Positions 37,563 through 47,056 of a stretch of 64,000 bases of DNA are shown in pieces. The position numbers and the translations under genes were made by a program. Source of the stretch: Paracoccus aurantiacus (GTDB lineage Bacteria; Pseudomonadota; Alphaproteobacteria; Rhodobacterales; Rhodobacteraceae); assembly GCF_007993065.1 (NCBI RefSeq), contig NZ_VOPL01000004.1, positions 124,001 through 188,000 of the forward strand, in the 5' to 3' direction. Within the stretch, counting starts at the first letter, position 1. Every line of letters begins with the position of its first letter. The notes under the pieces were generated by a model. That model had not been told where the DNA came from, did no database searches, and worked only from the letters and a program-made list of their open reading frames with translations.

Positions 37563-38144
37563 GTGTTCTACAAGGACGATCGGCTCGCACTGTTCATTGA
37601 TGGTGCTAATCTTTATGCGGCGGCAAAATCGCTGGGTTTTGACATTGACTACCGCCTGCTGCGTCAGGAATTCGAGCGTCGCGGAAAACTTCTGCGGGCT
37701 TACTACTATACCGCGCTGCTTGAGAATGAGGAATATTCCCCCATCCGTCCGCTGGTCGATTGGCTTCAGTATAACGGCTATGCGCTCGTGACGAAGCCGG
37801 CGAAGGAATATACCGACGCGATGGGGCGTCGGAAGATCAAGGGCAACATGGACATCGAACTGGCGGTGAATGCGATGGAACTCGCGCCGCGGCTGGACCA
37901 CGCCGTCCTGTTCTCGGGCGATGGCGACTTCCGCCCGCTGATCGAGGCATTGCAGCGTCAGGGCGTTCGCGTCTCGGTCGTGTCGACGACCCGCAGCCAG
38001 CCGCCGATGATCGCGGACGACCTGCGTCGTCAGGCCGACAACTTCATCGAGCTTGAGGCACTGCGCGACATCATCGGTCGGCCGCCGCGCGAAGGCACCC
38101 AGCCGCCGCGCGACAACACGCAGCCGCCGACACGCGATACCTGA
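37563..38144 (+). CDS. NYN domain (LabA/DUF88) protein
   Basis: The product has 193 residues. The start chosen is the GTG at 37563, preceded by GGGAGA six bases upstream, giving MFYKDDRLALFIDGANLY. The PIN-like NYN fold shows Asp in LFIDGANLY, a KGNMDIELAV segment and FSGDGDFRPLI, which together give the acidic metal site of NYN ribonucleases. The C-terminus holds three Pro-rich repeats of the form QPPRD/QPPTRD. It may process RNA, but LabA-type proteins have varied roles and no RNase activity can be assumed. Confidence 0.85.
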   Translation: MFYKDDRLALFIDGANLYAAAKSLGFDIDYRLLRQEFERRGKLLRAYYYTALLENEEYSPIRPLVDWLQYNGYALVTKPAKEYTDAMGRRKIKGNMDIELAVNAMELAPRLDHAVLFSGDGDFRPLIEALQRQGVRVSVVSTTRSQPPMIADDLRRQADNFIELEALRDIIGRPPREGTQPPRDNTQPPTRDT

Positions 38145-38233
38145 CATCAAGGAATGCCCTTCCGCCGCACGCGGAAGGGTCAGTGTCAGGAGGGAGGAGG
38201 CCGGGCGGGCGCCTTTCGTCGATACCTCGGGGC

Positions 38234-39415
38234 TCAGCCCTCGGGGGACAGACGATAAAGCCCGCCACGATCTTCATCAGTGACGACCCAGATCGTGCCG
38301 TCCGAGGCGACCTTGACGTCGCGGATGCGCCCGATGCCGGGGTCAAGCCGCTCTTCCCCGGTAACGCGGCCGCCCTCAAGGTGCAGCCGGACAAGGGCCG
38401 GGGGCCGCATCGCCCCGACAAGCAGGTCGCCCTGCCAGTCGCCGAACAGCTCGCCCTCGTAGAAATCGGCACCTGACGGGGCGATGACCGGGTCCCAGTA
38501 ATAAACCGGCTGCTCCATCCCGTCTTGCGCGGTGATCCCTTCATTCACTGGCGAGCCGTCATAATTCACGCCGTAGGAAATCACCGGCCAGCCGTAATTC
38601 TTGCCCGCTTCGACGTGGTTCAACTCGTCCCCGCCCTTGGGGCCATGTTCGATGGTCCACAGCGCGCCATCCGCATCCAGCGCCGCAGCCTGCACATTGC
38701 GCAACCCGCTGGCATAGATTTCCGGCATCACCCCGTCCTGGCCGACAAAGGGATTATCGGCGGGGACTTCTCCGTTCGCGCTGATGCGGACCAGCTTGCC
38801 CAGATGATGCGACATCTCCTGCGCGGTATCGCGGATCGGCACGTCCGAGCGTTCGCCAAGCGTCACGAACAGCGTTCCGTCGTCGTTCGGCACGATCCGG
38901 CTGCCGAAATGCTTGTCGCCGTCATAGGTCGGCTGCTGCTGGAAAATCACCTGCACATCGCCAAGCGACGCGCCGTCCTCGGCCAGTGTGGCACGCGCGA
39001 CCGCCGTGCCATTGCCGCCTTCGCGCGGTTCGGCATAGCTGAGGAAGATGGTGCGAGAGCTTTCGAAATCGGGCGCAAGCGCCACGTCCAGAAGTCCGCC
39101 CTGGCCATCGGCGGACACTTCGGGCAGGCCGCTGATCTCGGTCACGGCGCCGTCCTTGTAAAGCTTCAACCGACCCGGACGTTCGGTAATCAGCGCCGAT
39201 CCGTCGGGCAGAAGTTCCACCGCCCAAGGGTGGGCAAGCCCTTCGACCACAGGTTCAACCTTCAGCGTCACGCCGGACTGCATTGCCTCGGCGCGGGTCT
39301 GATCGGGACTGGCGGGCTGATAATCGGTATTCGGCGCGCCCTGCGCCACGGGCTCCGCCTGCAGGGCAGTTGCGGCCAGAATCGCGGCGGCACTTGTCGA
39401 GAGAAGGCGTTTCAT
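38234..39415 (-). CDS. PQQ-dependent sugar dehydrogenase (soluble aldose/sorbosone type)
   Basis: The product has 393 residues. Signal peptide at the N-terminus ([22 protein letters not shown], cleavage after LQA likely). The mature part is a six-bladed propeller of the Gdh_B/YliI family, with [22 protein letters not shown] near the start, [21 protein letters not shown] in the middle, [25 protein letters not shown], and a final [14 protein letters not shown]. Such periplasmic enzymes oxidise sugars at C1 using PQQ; donor and electron acceptor are unknown. ATG 39415 was chosen over longer frames. It is divergent from ispH. Confidence 0.9.
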   Translation of the reverse strand: MKRLLSTSAAAILAATALQAEPVAQGAPNTDYQPASPDQTRAEAMQSGVTLKVEPVVEGLAHPWAVELLPDGSALITERPGRLKLYKDGAVTEISGLPEVSADGQGGLLDVALAPDFESSRTIFLSYAEPREGGNGTAVARATLAEDGASLGDVQVIFQQQPTYDGDKHFGSRIVPNDDGTLFVTLGERSDVPIRDTAQEMSHHLGKLVRISANGEVPADNPFVGQDGVMPEIYASGLRNVQAAALDADGALWTIEHGPKGGDELNHVEAGKNYGWPVISYGVNYDGSPVNEGITAQDGMEQPVYYWDPVIAPSGADFYEGELFGDWQGDLLVGAMRPPALVRLHLEGGRVTGEERLDPGIGRIRDVKVASDGTIWVVTDEDRGGLYRLSPEG

Positions 39416-39522
39416 ATGTCGTCTCCATATCTGAACGTCGCGTTGGTCTTGGTCATCACAACGCCTTGGGTCGCGCATCGGGTCCACTGGATTTTTCGCG
39501 CCGGGCGCGCTACGTCCCTGCC

Positions 39523-40479
39523 ATGGAACACGCAAAGCCCCCCCTGACGCTGTATCTCGCCGCCCCGCGCGGCTTCTGTGCGGGCGTCGATCGCGCCATC
39601 AAGATCGTGGAAATGGCGCTGCAGAAATGGGGCGCGCCGGTCTATGTCCGCCACGAGATCGTGCACAACAAATTCGTCGTGGACGGGTTGCGCGACAAGG
39701 GCGCGGTCTTTGTCGAGGAACTGGACGAATGCCCCGACGACCGCCCGGTGATCTTTTCCGCCCATGGCGTGCCGAAAGCCGTCCCGACCGAGGCGAAGCG
39801 GCGCGAGATGATCTTTGTCGATGCGACCTGCCCGCTGGTCAGCAAGGTCCATGTCGAGGCAGAGCGTCATCACGCCGACGGCCTGCAGATGGTGATGATC
39901 GGCCATGCCGGCCACCCGGAAGTGCTGGGCACCATGGGGCAATTGCCGGAAGGTGAGGTTCTGCTGGTTGAAACCGTCGACGACGTGGCGGGCATCGCAC
40001 CCCGCGATCCGTCGCGGCTGGCCTTCATCACCCAGACCACGCTGTCGGTCGATGACACCGCCGCCATTGTCGCCGCCCTGCAGGCACGCTTTCCGGCCAT
40101 TATCGGCCCGGCCAAGGAAGACATCTGCTATGCCACCACCAACCGGCAGGCGGCGGTCAAGGCGGTTGCCCCCAAGATCGACGCATTGCTGGTGATCGGT
40201 GCGCCCAACAGCTCCAATTCCCGCCGTCTGGTCGAGGTCGGAAAGGCCGCCGGCTGCGATTATTCGCAGCTTGTCATGCGCGCCGATGAAATCGACTGGC
40301 GCGCCATGGAAGGCATCAGTGCCGTCGGCGTCACCGCCGGTGCCAGCGCGCCCGAGGTGCTGATAAACGAGGTCATCGACGCCTTCCGCGCCCGTTTCGA
40401 CGTGACAGTCGAGATCGTGGAAACGGCGCAGGAAAATGTCGAATTCAAGGTCCCGCGCGTCTTGCGCGAACCCGCCTGA
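39523..40479 (+). CDS. ispH: 4-hydroxy-3-methylbut-2-enyl diphosphate reductase
   Basis: The product has 318 residues. IspH makes IPP and DMAPP in the last step of the MEP isoprenoid pathway. ATG 39523 starts [22 protein letters not shown]. The three conserved cysteines that hold the 4Fe-4S cluster are visible: [22 protein letters not shown] and [11 protein letters not shown]. The active-site EEXX(H) and SAHGVPK motifs are intact. Longer upstream frames run through the divergent dehydrogenase and are not coding. The GST gene follows by 49 bases. Confidence 0.98.
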   Translation: MEHAKPPLTLYLAAPRGFCAGVDRAIKIVEMALQKWGAPVYVRHEIVHNKFVVDGLRDKGAVFVEELDECPDDRPVIFSAHGVPKAVPTEAKRREMIFVDATCPLVSKVHVEAERHHADGLQMVMIGHAGHPEVLGTMGQLPEGEVLLVETVDDVAGIAPRDPSRLAFITQTTLSVDDTAAIVAALQARFPAIIGPAKEDICYATTNRQAAVKAVAPKIDALLVIGAPNSSNSRRLVEVGKAAGCDYSQLVMRADEIDWRAMEGISAVGVTAGASAPEVLINEVIDAFRARFDVTVEIVETAQENVEFKVPRVLREPA

Positions 40480-40528
40480 TCGGGCCTTATCGCGCCCGAG
40501 TCCGCTTTGGACAAAAGGGGTGAACGCG

Positions 40529-41134
40529 ATGAAGCTGTATTCGATGCCGTCTTCCGGCAATTCCTACAAGGTGCGCCTGCTGCTGGCGCTGTTGGGCCGC
40601 AACGCCGAGATTCTTGATGTCGAATACCAGACCGATGCGCTGGATCGCGCCAAGGCGGATGGTCGTCTTCCCTTCGGCAAGGCGCCGGTGCTGGAACTGG
40701 ACGATGGCCGGCTGTTGCCCGAATCCGATGCAATTCTTTGCTTCCTCGGCGCGGGCACCGATTTCGTCCCGACTGACCCCTATGTCCATGCGCAGATGCT
40801 GTCCTGGATGTTCTGGGAACAGAACCAGCATGAAGGAACCGTCGCCGTGCGTGCCGCGCTCAGCTTCTATCCCCAACGCCGCCATCTTGCGACGCCCGAA
40901 CGGATGGCCGAGCTGCTGACCAGCGGTCACGCTAATCTGCAGATCATGGAAAACCGGCTGGCCGACCATGACTGGCTGGCGGGCGATAACATGACGCTCG
41001 CCGATATCTGCCTTTACGGCTACACGCATACGGCGGGCGAACGCGGCGGGTTTGACATGAGCCGCTTTCCTGGCATCAATCACTGGATCCAGCGCATTTC
41101 CGCGCTGCCGGGTTACAAGGGATTGAATGAATGA
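40529..41134 (+). CDS. Glutathione S-transferase family protein
   Basis: The product has 201 residues with the thioredoxin-like N-terminal domain (MKLYSMPSSGNSYKVRLLLALLG; Ser8 or Ser9 in the position of the catalytic residue, and FGKAPVLELDDGRLLPESDAIL as the glutathione-binding ESDA region) and a helical C-terminal domain. It probably conjugates or reduces small electrophiles with glutathione; the substrate is not inferable. ATG 40529 was chosen. It overlaps the LysE gene by four bases (ATGA). Confidence 0.9.
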   Translation: MKLYSMPSSGNSYKVRLLLALLGRNAEILDVEYQTDALDRAKADGRLPFGKAPVLELDDGRLLPESDAILCFLGAGTDFVPTDPYVHAQMLSWMFWEQNQHEGTVAVRAALSFYPQRRHLATPERMAELLTSGHANLQIMENRLADHDWLAGDNMTLADICLYGYTHTAGERGGFDMSRFPGINHWIQRISALPGYKGLNE

Positions 41135-41733
41135 GCTGGGATTACCTTCTGACTGCCTTCATTGTCTGCCTCGCGCCGGGGATCGGTGTTGTCTATACGC
41201 TGTCGACCACGCTTGGCGGCGGCTTCCGCGCCGGGCTCTGGGCCTCGGTCGGCTGCACCATCGCCACCGTGATTCACATGGTCGTTGCAATGGCAGGGCT
41301 TGCGGCGGTGCTGCATACCAGCGCCGTTCTGTTCCAGTTCATCAAATTCGCCGGCGTCGCCTATCTGCTGTGGATGGCATGGGCGGTGCTGAAGGATCAC
41401 GGCGGGCTGTCGATCCGCCCGGCCGAGCCTGCCGCGCCCGCGCAGCTTGTGCGTCGCGGCATCCTCTTGAACATCCTGAACCCCAAGCTTCCCCTGTTCT
41501 TCATGGCCTTCATCCCGCAATTCATGCCGGCAGGCGCTGGCACCCCAATGCTGATCCAGCTTGGCGCGGGCTTCACCGCCATGACTTTCGCCGTGTTCAT
41601 GGGCTATGTCGCCCTTGCCGCGACGGGCCGCCAGCGCATCCTGTCCAGCGAAACCGCGATGAACTGGATGCGCCGCGCCTTTGCGGCCAGCTTCGCGCTT
41701 CTGGGCCTGAAACTGGCGACCGAACGGGCCTGA
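41131..41733 (+). CDS. LysE family amino-acid exporter
   Basis: The product has 200 residues and about six membrane helices, the layout of LysE/RhtB exporters. The LysE signature is near the N-terminus ([37 protein letters not shown]), and [18 protein letters not shown] in the middle is a hallmark. Exporters of this family remove excess amino acids; the substrate is unknown. Its start overlaps the end of the GST gene by four bases (ATGA), and the rnhA gene follows 40 bases downstream on the same strand. Confidence 0.93.
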   Translation: MSWDYLLTAFIVCLAPGIGVVYTLSTTLGGGFRAGLWASVGCTIATVIHMVVAMAGLAAVLHTSAVLFQFIKFAGVAYLLWMAWAVLKDHGGLSIRPAEPAAPAQLVRRGILLNILNPKLPLFFMAFIPQFMPAGAGTPMLIQLGAGFTAMTFAVFMGYVALAATGRQRILSSETAMNWMRRAFAASFALLGLKLATERA

Positions 41734-41773
41734 CCGCTTTTCCCCATCGCGGGCATCGACTAGAAGCCCTGCC

Positions 41774-42235
41774 ATGAGCGAATTATTTGCATGGACCGAT
41801 GGGGCCTGTTCCGGCAATCCCGGCCCCGGTGGCTGGGGCGTGCTGATGCGCGCCATGAAGGGCGACGACATCGCCAAGGAACGCGAGCTGTCCGGCGGAG
41901 AGCCCGACACCACCAACAACCGAATGGAGCTGATGGCCGCGATCAGCGCGCTGGAGACGCTGACGCGGCCATCCGCGATCACCATCACCACCGATTCCGC
42001 CTATGTGAAGAATGGTGTGACCGGCTGGATTCACGGGTGGAAGCGGAACGGCTGGAAAACCGCCGACCGCAAGCCGGTGAAGAATGTCGATCTGTGGCAA
42101 AGGCTCGACGCCGCGCAATCGCGCCACAAGGTCACCTGGGCGTGGATCAAGGGCCATGCCGGGCATCCCGAAAACGAACGCGCGGACGAACTGGCGCGCG
42201 CGGGCATGGCCCCCTTCAAGCCCGCAAAAACCTAG
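41774..42235 (+). CDS. rnhA: Ribonuclease H1
   Basis: The product has 153 residues. It cuts RNA in RNA-DNA hybrids. The four acidic residues of RNase H1 are visible: Asp in [17 protein letters not shown], Glu in [11 protein letters not shown], Asp in [15 protein letters not shown] and a late Asp in [11 protein letters not shown]. The basic handle ([20 protein letters not shown]) is present. Its stop shares four bases (CTAG) with the stop of the convergent DUF177 gene. Confidence 0.97.
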   Translation: MSELFAWTDGACSGNPGPGGWGVLMRAMKGDDIAKERELSGGEPDTTNNRMELMAAISALETLTRPSAITITTDSAYVKNGVTGWIHGWKRNGWKTADRKPVKNVDLWQRLDAAQSRHKVTWAWIKGHAGHPENERADELARAGMAPFKPAKT

Positions 42236-42768
42236 CCGGGGTCTTTCTTCATCAGATCTGCCAGCCCAGCAAAGGGCTTGCGCGTCTCAGCCGATGCGGC
42301 CCCGGCGTCATCGTCGGCAGCGGCTTCCGGCAATTCGGCCCCGTCCTTGCGCGGATGGGTCGGCAGTGCCAGCGCCAGCGCCTCAAGGGCGATTGCGCCA
42401 AGATCTATCCACTGGCCAAGCGGCTCGATCGTTTCGTCGCCCATCTCTATCTCGTCCTCCTCCGGGGTCGTGACATGGGGCGAAAAGACCAGCGATACCT
42501 GCTCCTCCAGCGGGGTTGTCACCGGATCCAGCGTCACGACGCAGGGCTGAACGACAGTCGCGCGCAGCGTGCCGTCCAGCACCCATTCGTCGCTGCCGCG
42601 CGCCCGGACGCGGCCCGTGAAGCGCAGCTTCGGCAGGTCCGACAGCTCCATCTCGGCGGCGATCGCCGCGCGCGCGCCGGCATCGGGCTTCAGGTCGAAT
42701 TCATTGTCGCGCGCCGGTGAAAGATGGGCGACACGCAGGCGGTCGGGCAGGGGGGACGATGCTGGCAT
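42232..42768 (-). CDS. DUF177 (YceD-like) protein
   Basis: The product has 178 residues. ATG 42768 ([16 protein letters not shown]) was chosen over a longer frame. DUF177 signatures are a [30 protein letters not shown] N-terminal part, then [24 protein letters not shown] and an acidic [38 protein letters not shown] region. The C-terminal 40 residues are Ala/Asp rich, ending [10 protein letters not shown]. Homologues are linked with 23S rRNA metabolism and commonly lie before rpmF and plsX; those genes are absent here. It is divergent from bamE. Confidence 0.88.
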   Translation of the reverse strand: MPASSPLPDRLRVAHLSPARDNEFDLKPDAGARAAIAAEMELSDLPKLRFTGRVRARGSDEWVLDGTLRATVVQPCVVTLDPVTTPLEEQVSLVFSPHVTTPEEDEIEMGDETIEPLGQWIDLGAIALEALALALPTHPRKDGAELPEAAADDDAGAASAETRKPFAGLADLMKKDPG

Positions 42769-42889
42769 TTGGCTTTCCGAATGGATTCCGGTCACTTGCC
42801 CGCGATGTTCTTGAGCGGACCGGCCGAGTTTGCTAAGCGTGGCAGGCGGCGTCAACCGGGCCGTGGTTCAGGCGGGAAAGACAATTGGT

Positions 42890-43336
42890 ATGATAACGAT
42901 CCGCAGCTTTGTCATTGCGCTGTCGCTGAGCCTCGCCTTGACCGCCTGTGCGCCCGTATATCGCCATCACGGCTATATTCCGCCCGATGATGCGCTGTCG
43001 CAGGTCGTCGTCGGCCAGACCTCGCAGGCAGAGGTCGAATCGCTTATCGGTCGCCCGACCTCGAAAGGGCTGCTGGAAGGCTCGGGCTGGTATTATGTCG
43101 GATCGCGCTGGCGTCACTATGGCGCGATGCCGCCGCAGGAAATCGACCGCGAAGTCGTCGCAATCAATTTCACCCCGCAAGGCACCGTCGCCAATGTCGA
43201 AAGATTCGGGCTGGAGCAGGGCCGCATCGTCGTCCTGTCGCGCCGCGTGACCGATTCGGGCATCACCTCGATCAGCGCGCTTCGGCAGGCGCTCGGGACG
43301 CTCGGCAATATCACCGCGGGCCGTTTCATCGACTGA
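42890..43336 (+). CDS. bamE: Outer membrane protein assembly factor BamE
   Basis: The product has 148 residues, a lipoprotein with lipobox LTAC and acylation at Cys20. The BamE/SmpA motif appears as SQVVVGQTSQAEVESLIGRPTSKGLLEGSGWYYV, the region that binds the BAM complex. BamE is an accessory of the machine that inserts beta-barrel proteins into the outer membrane. ATG 42890 was chosen; longer frames have no signal peptide. The neighbour upstream (DUF177) is divergent, as in other Rhodobacterales. Confidence 0.9.
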   Translation: MITIRSFVIALSLSLALTACAPVYRHHGYIPPDDALSQVVVGQTSQAEVESLIGRPTSKGLLEGSGWYYVGSRWRHYGAMPPQEIDREVVAINFTPQGTVANVERFGLEQGRIVVLSRRVTDSGITSISALRQALGTLGNITAGRFID

Positions 43337-43403
43337 TCCGGGCTGGCGCGGAACTCTGGCGGATGTGACAGGTTTAGCCCCCGAGAGCAGTCAGGATGAT
43401 CCC

Positions 43404-44603
43404 ATGCCACTTGCAAGCGACCGGCCCGATACCGAACAGGACCGCCCGCATTCCGGCGTGCATGTCGACGCCGAAACCGATCCGGACGCTGCCGAGGGCG
43501 CGATCAAGGTTTCTCGCGGGCCGGTGCCGCTCGCAACGATTCTGACGGTATTTGCCATCGCCATTGCGCTGGTGGTCGTGTGGAAACTGTCCTTCGTGAT
43601 GCTGATGGGCTTTGCCGGCGTGCTTCTGGCGATAGCGCTGCGCAATTCTGCCATCTTCATCGCCCGCTTTACCGGCATCCCGCCGACCGTCGGCGTGTTT
43701 CTGGTCCTCGGGCTCGTGCTGTTGGCTGTCGCGGCACTGATTGCAAATGCCGGGCCAGAAATCGCGCAACAGATGCGCCAGCTTATCAATGCGATTCCGA
43801 AGGCGTGGACGCAGGTGACGCAATGGCTTTCGAATTCCACCATCGGCAATCTGCTGATCAATCAGATGTCCGAAAGCGGCAATGTGGTGCGCGACGGGGC
43901 CAGTGCGTCCGGCGCGTCCGGTCCGCCCGCAGGCACGTTTAACGGCATTTTCGGTTTCGTGCGCGGGACGCTGAATGCCGCCACCGGCGGCATCGCGAAT
44001 CTTGTGCTGATTGTGACGGTTGCGATCTTCCTTGCGATCAATCCCGGCCCTTATATTCAGGGGGCGCTTCTGCTCGTGCCGGTCCCACGCCGGGAACGCG
44101 CGGCGGCGATCGTTCAGGAACTCGGCGATAAATTATGGAGCTGGCTTGCCGGGCAGGCGCTTGACATGCTGGTTGTCGCCACGCTGTCGGGCCTCGGGCT
44201 GTGGCTGCTTGGCATTCCGCTGGCGCTGGCGCTGGGCATCATTGCCGGGCTGACGAACGTGATACCCTATATCGGTCCGTTTCTGGGCGGCGCCCCAGCC
44301 GTGCTGTTCGCGCTGACGCAGGGGCCGCGCGATGCGATCAACGTGCTGGTCCTGTTCATCGTGATCCAGCAGCTTGAAGGCAACGTCATCATGCCGTTGA
44401 TCCAGCGCCGCGCGGCCGGGCTGCCGCCGGTCATGACGATTTTCGGCGTGATCGGCTTCGGGGTGCTGTTTGGCCTGCCCGGCATTCTGGTCGCGGCACC
44501 GCTAATGGTGGTCGCGATGGTTCTGGTCCAGCGGCTTTATATCGAGGGCGTTCTGGGCGACGACCTGCCCGCCCACAAACCCGAAAAGAGCGACGCCGCC
44601 TGA
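43404..44603 (+). CDS. AI-2E family transporter (TqsA/PerM-like)
   Basis: The product has 399 residues. ATG 43404 was chosen, preceded by a CAGGAT-like ribosome site; a GTG at 43365 is also possible. About eight membrane helices are visible, with a long soluble loop after the second pair. The signature PLALALGIIAGLTNVIPYIGPFLGGAPAV and a late EGNVIMPLIQRRAAGLPPV are diagnostic. Some members export autoinducer-2, others act as sodium/proton antiporters or permeases; the substrate is unknown. The disordered N-terminus (about 45 residues) is acidic. Confidence 0.9.
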   Translation: MPLASDRPDTEQDRPHSGVHVDAETDPDAAEGAIKVSRGPVPLATILTVFAIAIALVVVWKLSFVMLMGFAGVLLAIALRNSAIFIARFTGIPPTVGVFLVLGLVLLAVAALIANAGPEIAQQMRQLINAIPKAWTQVTQWLSNSTIGNLLINQMSESGNVVRDGASASGASGPPAGTFNGIFGFVRGTLNAATGGIANLVLIVTVAIFLAINPGPYIQGALLLVPVPRRERAAAIVQELGDKLWSWLAGQALDMLVVATLSGLGLWLLGIPLALALGIIAGLTNVIPYIGPFLGGAPAVLFALTQGPRDAINVLVLFIVIQQLEGNVIMPLIQRRAAGLPPVMTIFGVIGFGVLFGLPGILVAAPLMVVAMVLVQRLYIEGVLGDDLPAHKPEKSDAA

Positions 44604-44695
44604 GCGCCGGGCCGCCGGATGCGGGGCAGGGCCAGTCGGCCGATAACCGGCACGGCCTTACACCAGCACCTCCCTGCCGGACAGCGCTGCACGCA

Positions 44696-45562
44696 TCAGC
44701 GCCTGTCGGCACGCTGGGCCTCGTCATCCATCTCGTCGGCGACCTGACCATAGGCCAGCACGGCGAACAGCCCGGTTCCGCCAAGGATATTGCCCAGCAG
44801 TGTCGCCACCAGCAGCGACAGCGCATGAGACACCCCGATCTGCCCGTCCAGAAGCAGAAGGAAAAGCTCGGTGGACCCGGCGATGACATGGGTGAAATCG
44901 CCCATCGCGATCAGATAGGTGAACATCATGATGACAAAGATCGACGAGGCCCGCGCCGAGGGCAGCATCCAGACGATTGCGGCGACGAAGAAGCCCGCAG
45001 GGGTGCCGCGCACGAAAACGTCCCAGACCCCCAGTTCCGCATAATGCGCGGAAATCGCCATCATGCCCTCGACGTAATCCGGCGGGACGGTGCCGATCCA
45101 CAGCGTCATGATTGCCGCTGACAGCGTGCCGACCATATTGGCGAAAAACACGATGGTCCAAAGCCGGGCCGTGCACCACAGCATGTCACGGCTGGGCCGG
45201 GACAGCAGCGGCAGGATCGCGGTTATCGTATTCTCGGTAAAAAGCTGCAACCGGCCGAGGATGACCAGTACGAAGCCGACCGTGTAGCCCAGGTTCTCGA
45301 TTGCGGGGCGATAGGGATGGTCTTCGAAAATCGAATGCAGGATTCCTTCCGCCAGCACCGAGGCGGAAATCGCGATCCCCGCCGCGACCCCCGACCACCA
45401 CAGCGATTTGACCGGACGCCGCAGCTCGTCCATGCCCTCCTCGTGGACGACGATATAGACGGAAACGGCGCTGAGCCCGTGATTCTCTGCCGCGTCCTCT
45501 TTGTCTTCGACGGGGGCATCCAGCGATGTGCCGTGATCTTCCGCCTGATTTCGCTCAGCCAT
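44696..45562 (-). CDS. Formate/nitrite transporter family protein
   Basis: The product has 288 residues. Two starts fit (45568 and 45562); the second is preferred since its GGGAG site is eight bases upstream. A charged cytoplasmic N-terminus (about 50 residues) precedes six helices. FNT features are a LGRLQLFTENTITAILPLL region (the FTENT turn), GNMVGTL-like segment FANMVGTLSA, and LGNILGGTGLF. The family moves formate, nitrite or hydrosulfide. The N-terminal extension resembles YfdC-type members rather than FocA. It is divergent from olsB. Confidence 0.9.
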   Translation of the reverse strand: MAERNQAEDHGTSLDAPVEDKEDAAENHGLSAVSVYIVVHEEGMDELRRPVKSLWWSGVAAGIAISASVLAEGILHSIFEDHPYRPAIENLGYTVGFVLVILGRLQLFTENTITAILPLLSRPSRDMLWCTARLWTIVFFANMVGTLSAAIMTLWIGTVPPDYVEGMMAISAHYAELGVWDVFVRGTPAGFFVAAIVWMLPSARASSIFVIMMFTYLIAMGDFTHVIAGSTELFLLLLDGQIGVSHALSLLVATLLGNILGGTGLFAVLAYGQVADEMDDEAQRADRR

Positions 45563-45811
45563 GCGCATTCTCCCTGCCGATTGCGCTATACTAGCGCGCG
45601 GCGAAGCGCCTGCCAGTGCCCAGGCCACTCAACACCGAATGTGGCGGGTGCAGGTGCGGCGAAATTGGCGCGCTTTGGCGGACTCGCGTTCCTGTCCGTC
45701 ATGCCAGCGGAAGGAACCGACGGCCCGGTCCGCATCTGCGTTCAGCGCGCGGACCATCGAACTCTTTTGTTGCGCTGCCGTTACAACAGCGGAATATGCG
45801 AAGGACTGACA

Positions 45812-46594
45812 ATGGCGCGATCGTCAGCAGGGGGGCGCATGATGTTGCTCAGCAAGGGCCGGTATCTGGCACGGGAAGCAAAGTCCGGTGACGACCTGCG
45901 TGCCGCGCAGCGGTTGCGCTGGCTGGCCTTTATCGGTCGTCGTGGCGGTGCCGATGACGGCGCGGCAATAGATGCGGACGAATATGACGCCGGCTGCCGC
46001 CATGTGCTGATCGAGGATGCCCGCAGCGGCCAGCTTGTCGCCACCTTCCGCTTCATGCATCTATGCTCTGGCGCAGAGATCGGGCGCAGTTATTCGGCGC
46101 ATTTCTATAATCTCGACAAGCTTCGCCATTTTGCGGGCCCCATGGTCGAGATGGGGCGCTTCTGCGTCCATCCCGAATTCCCCGACCCCGACATCCTGCG
46201 CGTCGCGTGGGGCTGGATGACGCGCTATGTCGATGACAATCGCATCACGCTTCTGTTCGGCTGTTCGTCCTTCATGGGGACGGATGCGCATGGTTATGCC
46301 GACGCCTTCGCGATGCTGAAGGAAAAGCACCTTGCGCCGCGTCGCTGGCTGCCGCGTGTCAAGGCGCCCAAGGTGTTCCGCTTCGCCCGCGCGCTTGCCC
46401 GCTTCAAGCCCGATCCGCGCCGCGCGCAGGCCGGGTTGCCGCCGCTTTTGCGGACCTATCTGCTGATGGGCGGCTGGGTCAGCGATCACGCCGTGGTGGA
46501 TGAACAGCTTGGCACGCTGCATGTCTTTACCGGGCTTGAAATCGCGTCGATCCCGCCCGCCCGTCAGCGGCTGTTGCGCGGCGTGGCGGGGTGA
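45812..46594 (+). CDS. olsB: Ornithine-acyl-ACP N-acyltransferase (lyso-ornithine lipid synthesis)
   Basis: The product has 260 residues of the hemolysin-like acyltransferase (GNAT-related) family. The motif LRAAQRLRWLAFIGRRGG, then DEYDAGCRHVLIED and VEMGRFCVHPEF are typical of OlsB, which acylates ornithine with a 3-hydroxyacyl chain from ACP. ATG 45812 follows AAGGA by six bases; a second ATG at 45839 is possible. The partner olsA, which often follows, is absent; a small membrane protein gene follows with a four-base overlap instead. Confidence 0.87.
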   Translation: MARSSAGGRMMLLSKGRYLAREAKSGDDLRAAQRLRWLAFIGRRGGADDGAAIDADEYDAGCRHVLIEDARSGQLVATFRFMHLCSGAEIGRSYSAHFYNLDKLRHFAGPMVEMGRFCVHPEFPDPDILRVAWGWMTRYVDDNRITLLFGCSSFMGTDAHGYADAFAMLKEKHLAPRRWLPRVKAPKVFRFARALARFKPDPRRAQAGLPPLLRTYLLMGGWVSDHAVVDEQLGTLHVFTGLEIASIPPARQRLLRGVAG

Positions 46595-47043
46595 CGCTCT
46601 GGCTGGCGGCAATCGCGCTGATCGCGGCCTTCCTGATCCAGAACCTCGCGGAACTGCGGGGTGGGGGACCGCCGGTCCCGCCTTTCCTTGCCAGCCGGGG
46701 CACGGCTGCAACCGCGCGACTCCGGCGCAGGGCAGTGGCGATTGTCAGCTTTCTGGTGCCGCTTCTGCTGCTGGCGGGGCTGCTTTTCGACTGGAACTGG
46801 CTTGTGCTGATGCTGGCAGGGGCGCTTGCCGCCAATGCAATCTTGCAGGCGGCAATCAGTTTATGGAAGCGTCAGCTCGTGCCGGGAACGATCCCCGGTA
46901 TCGCGCTGATGCTGCCCGCCTCGATCTGGCTGATCGCCGAATTGGGGACGGAGCCCTACTTGCTTCTCTGGCTGTCAGCAGGCGTCGCGGTGACGGCCCC
47001 GCTGCTTCTGCTCGTCTGGCTTATCGCGGCACGTGACGGCTGA
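46591..47043 (+). CDS. Small integral membrane protein, unknown function
   Basis: The product has 150 residues and starts with GTG, overlapping the olsB stop as GTGA. Four to five hydrophobic stretches are visible (near 2-15, 48-66, 70-90, 100-117 and 124-145), with a short basic loop between (ASRGTAATARLRRRA). No conserved motif is recognised. Translational coupling with olsB suggests a link to the membrane lipid, but no function should be assumed. Confidence 0.65.
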   Translation: MTLWLAAIALIAAFLIQNLAELRGGGPPVPPFLASRGTAATARLRRRAVAIVSFLVPLLLLAGLLFDWNWLVLMLAGALAANAILQAAISLWKRQLVPGTIPGIALMLPASIWLIAELGTEPYLLLWLSAGVAVTAPLLLLVWLIAARDG

Positions 47044-47056
47044 ACCGTCGGCACCC

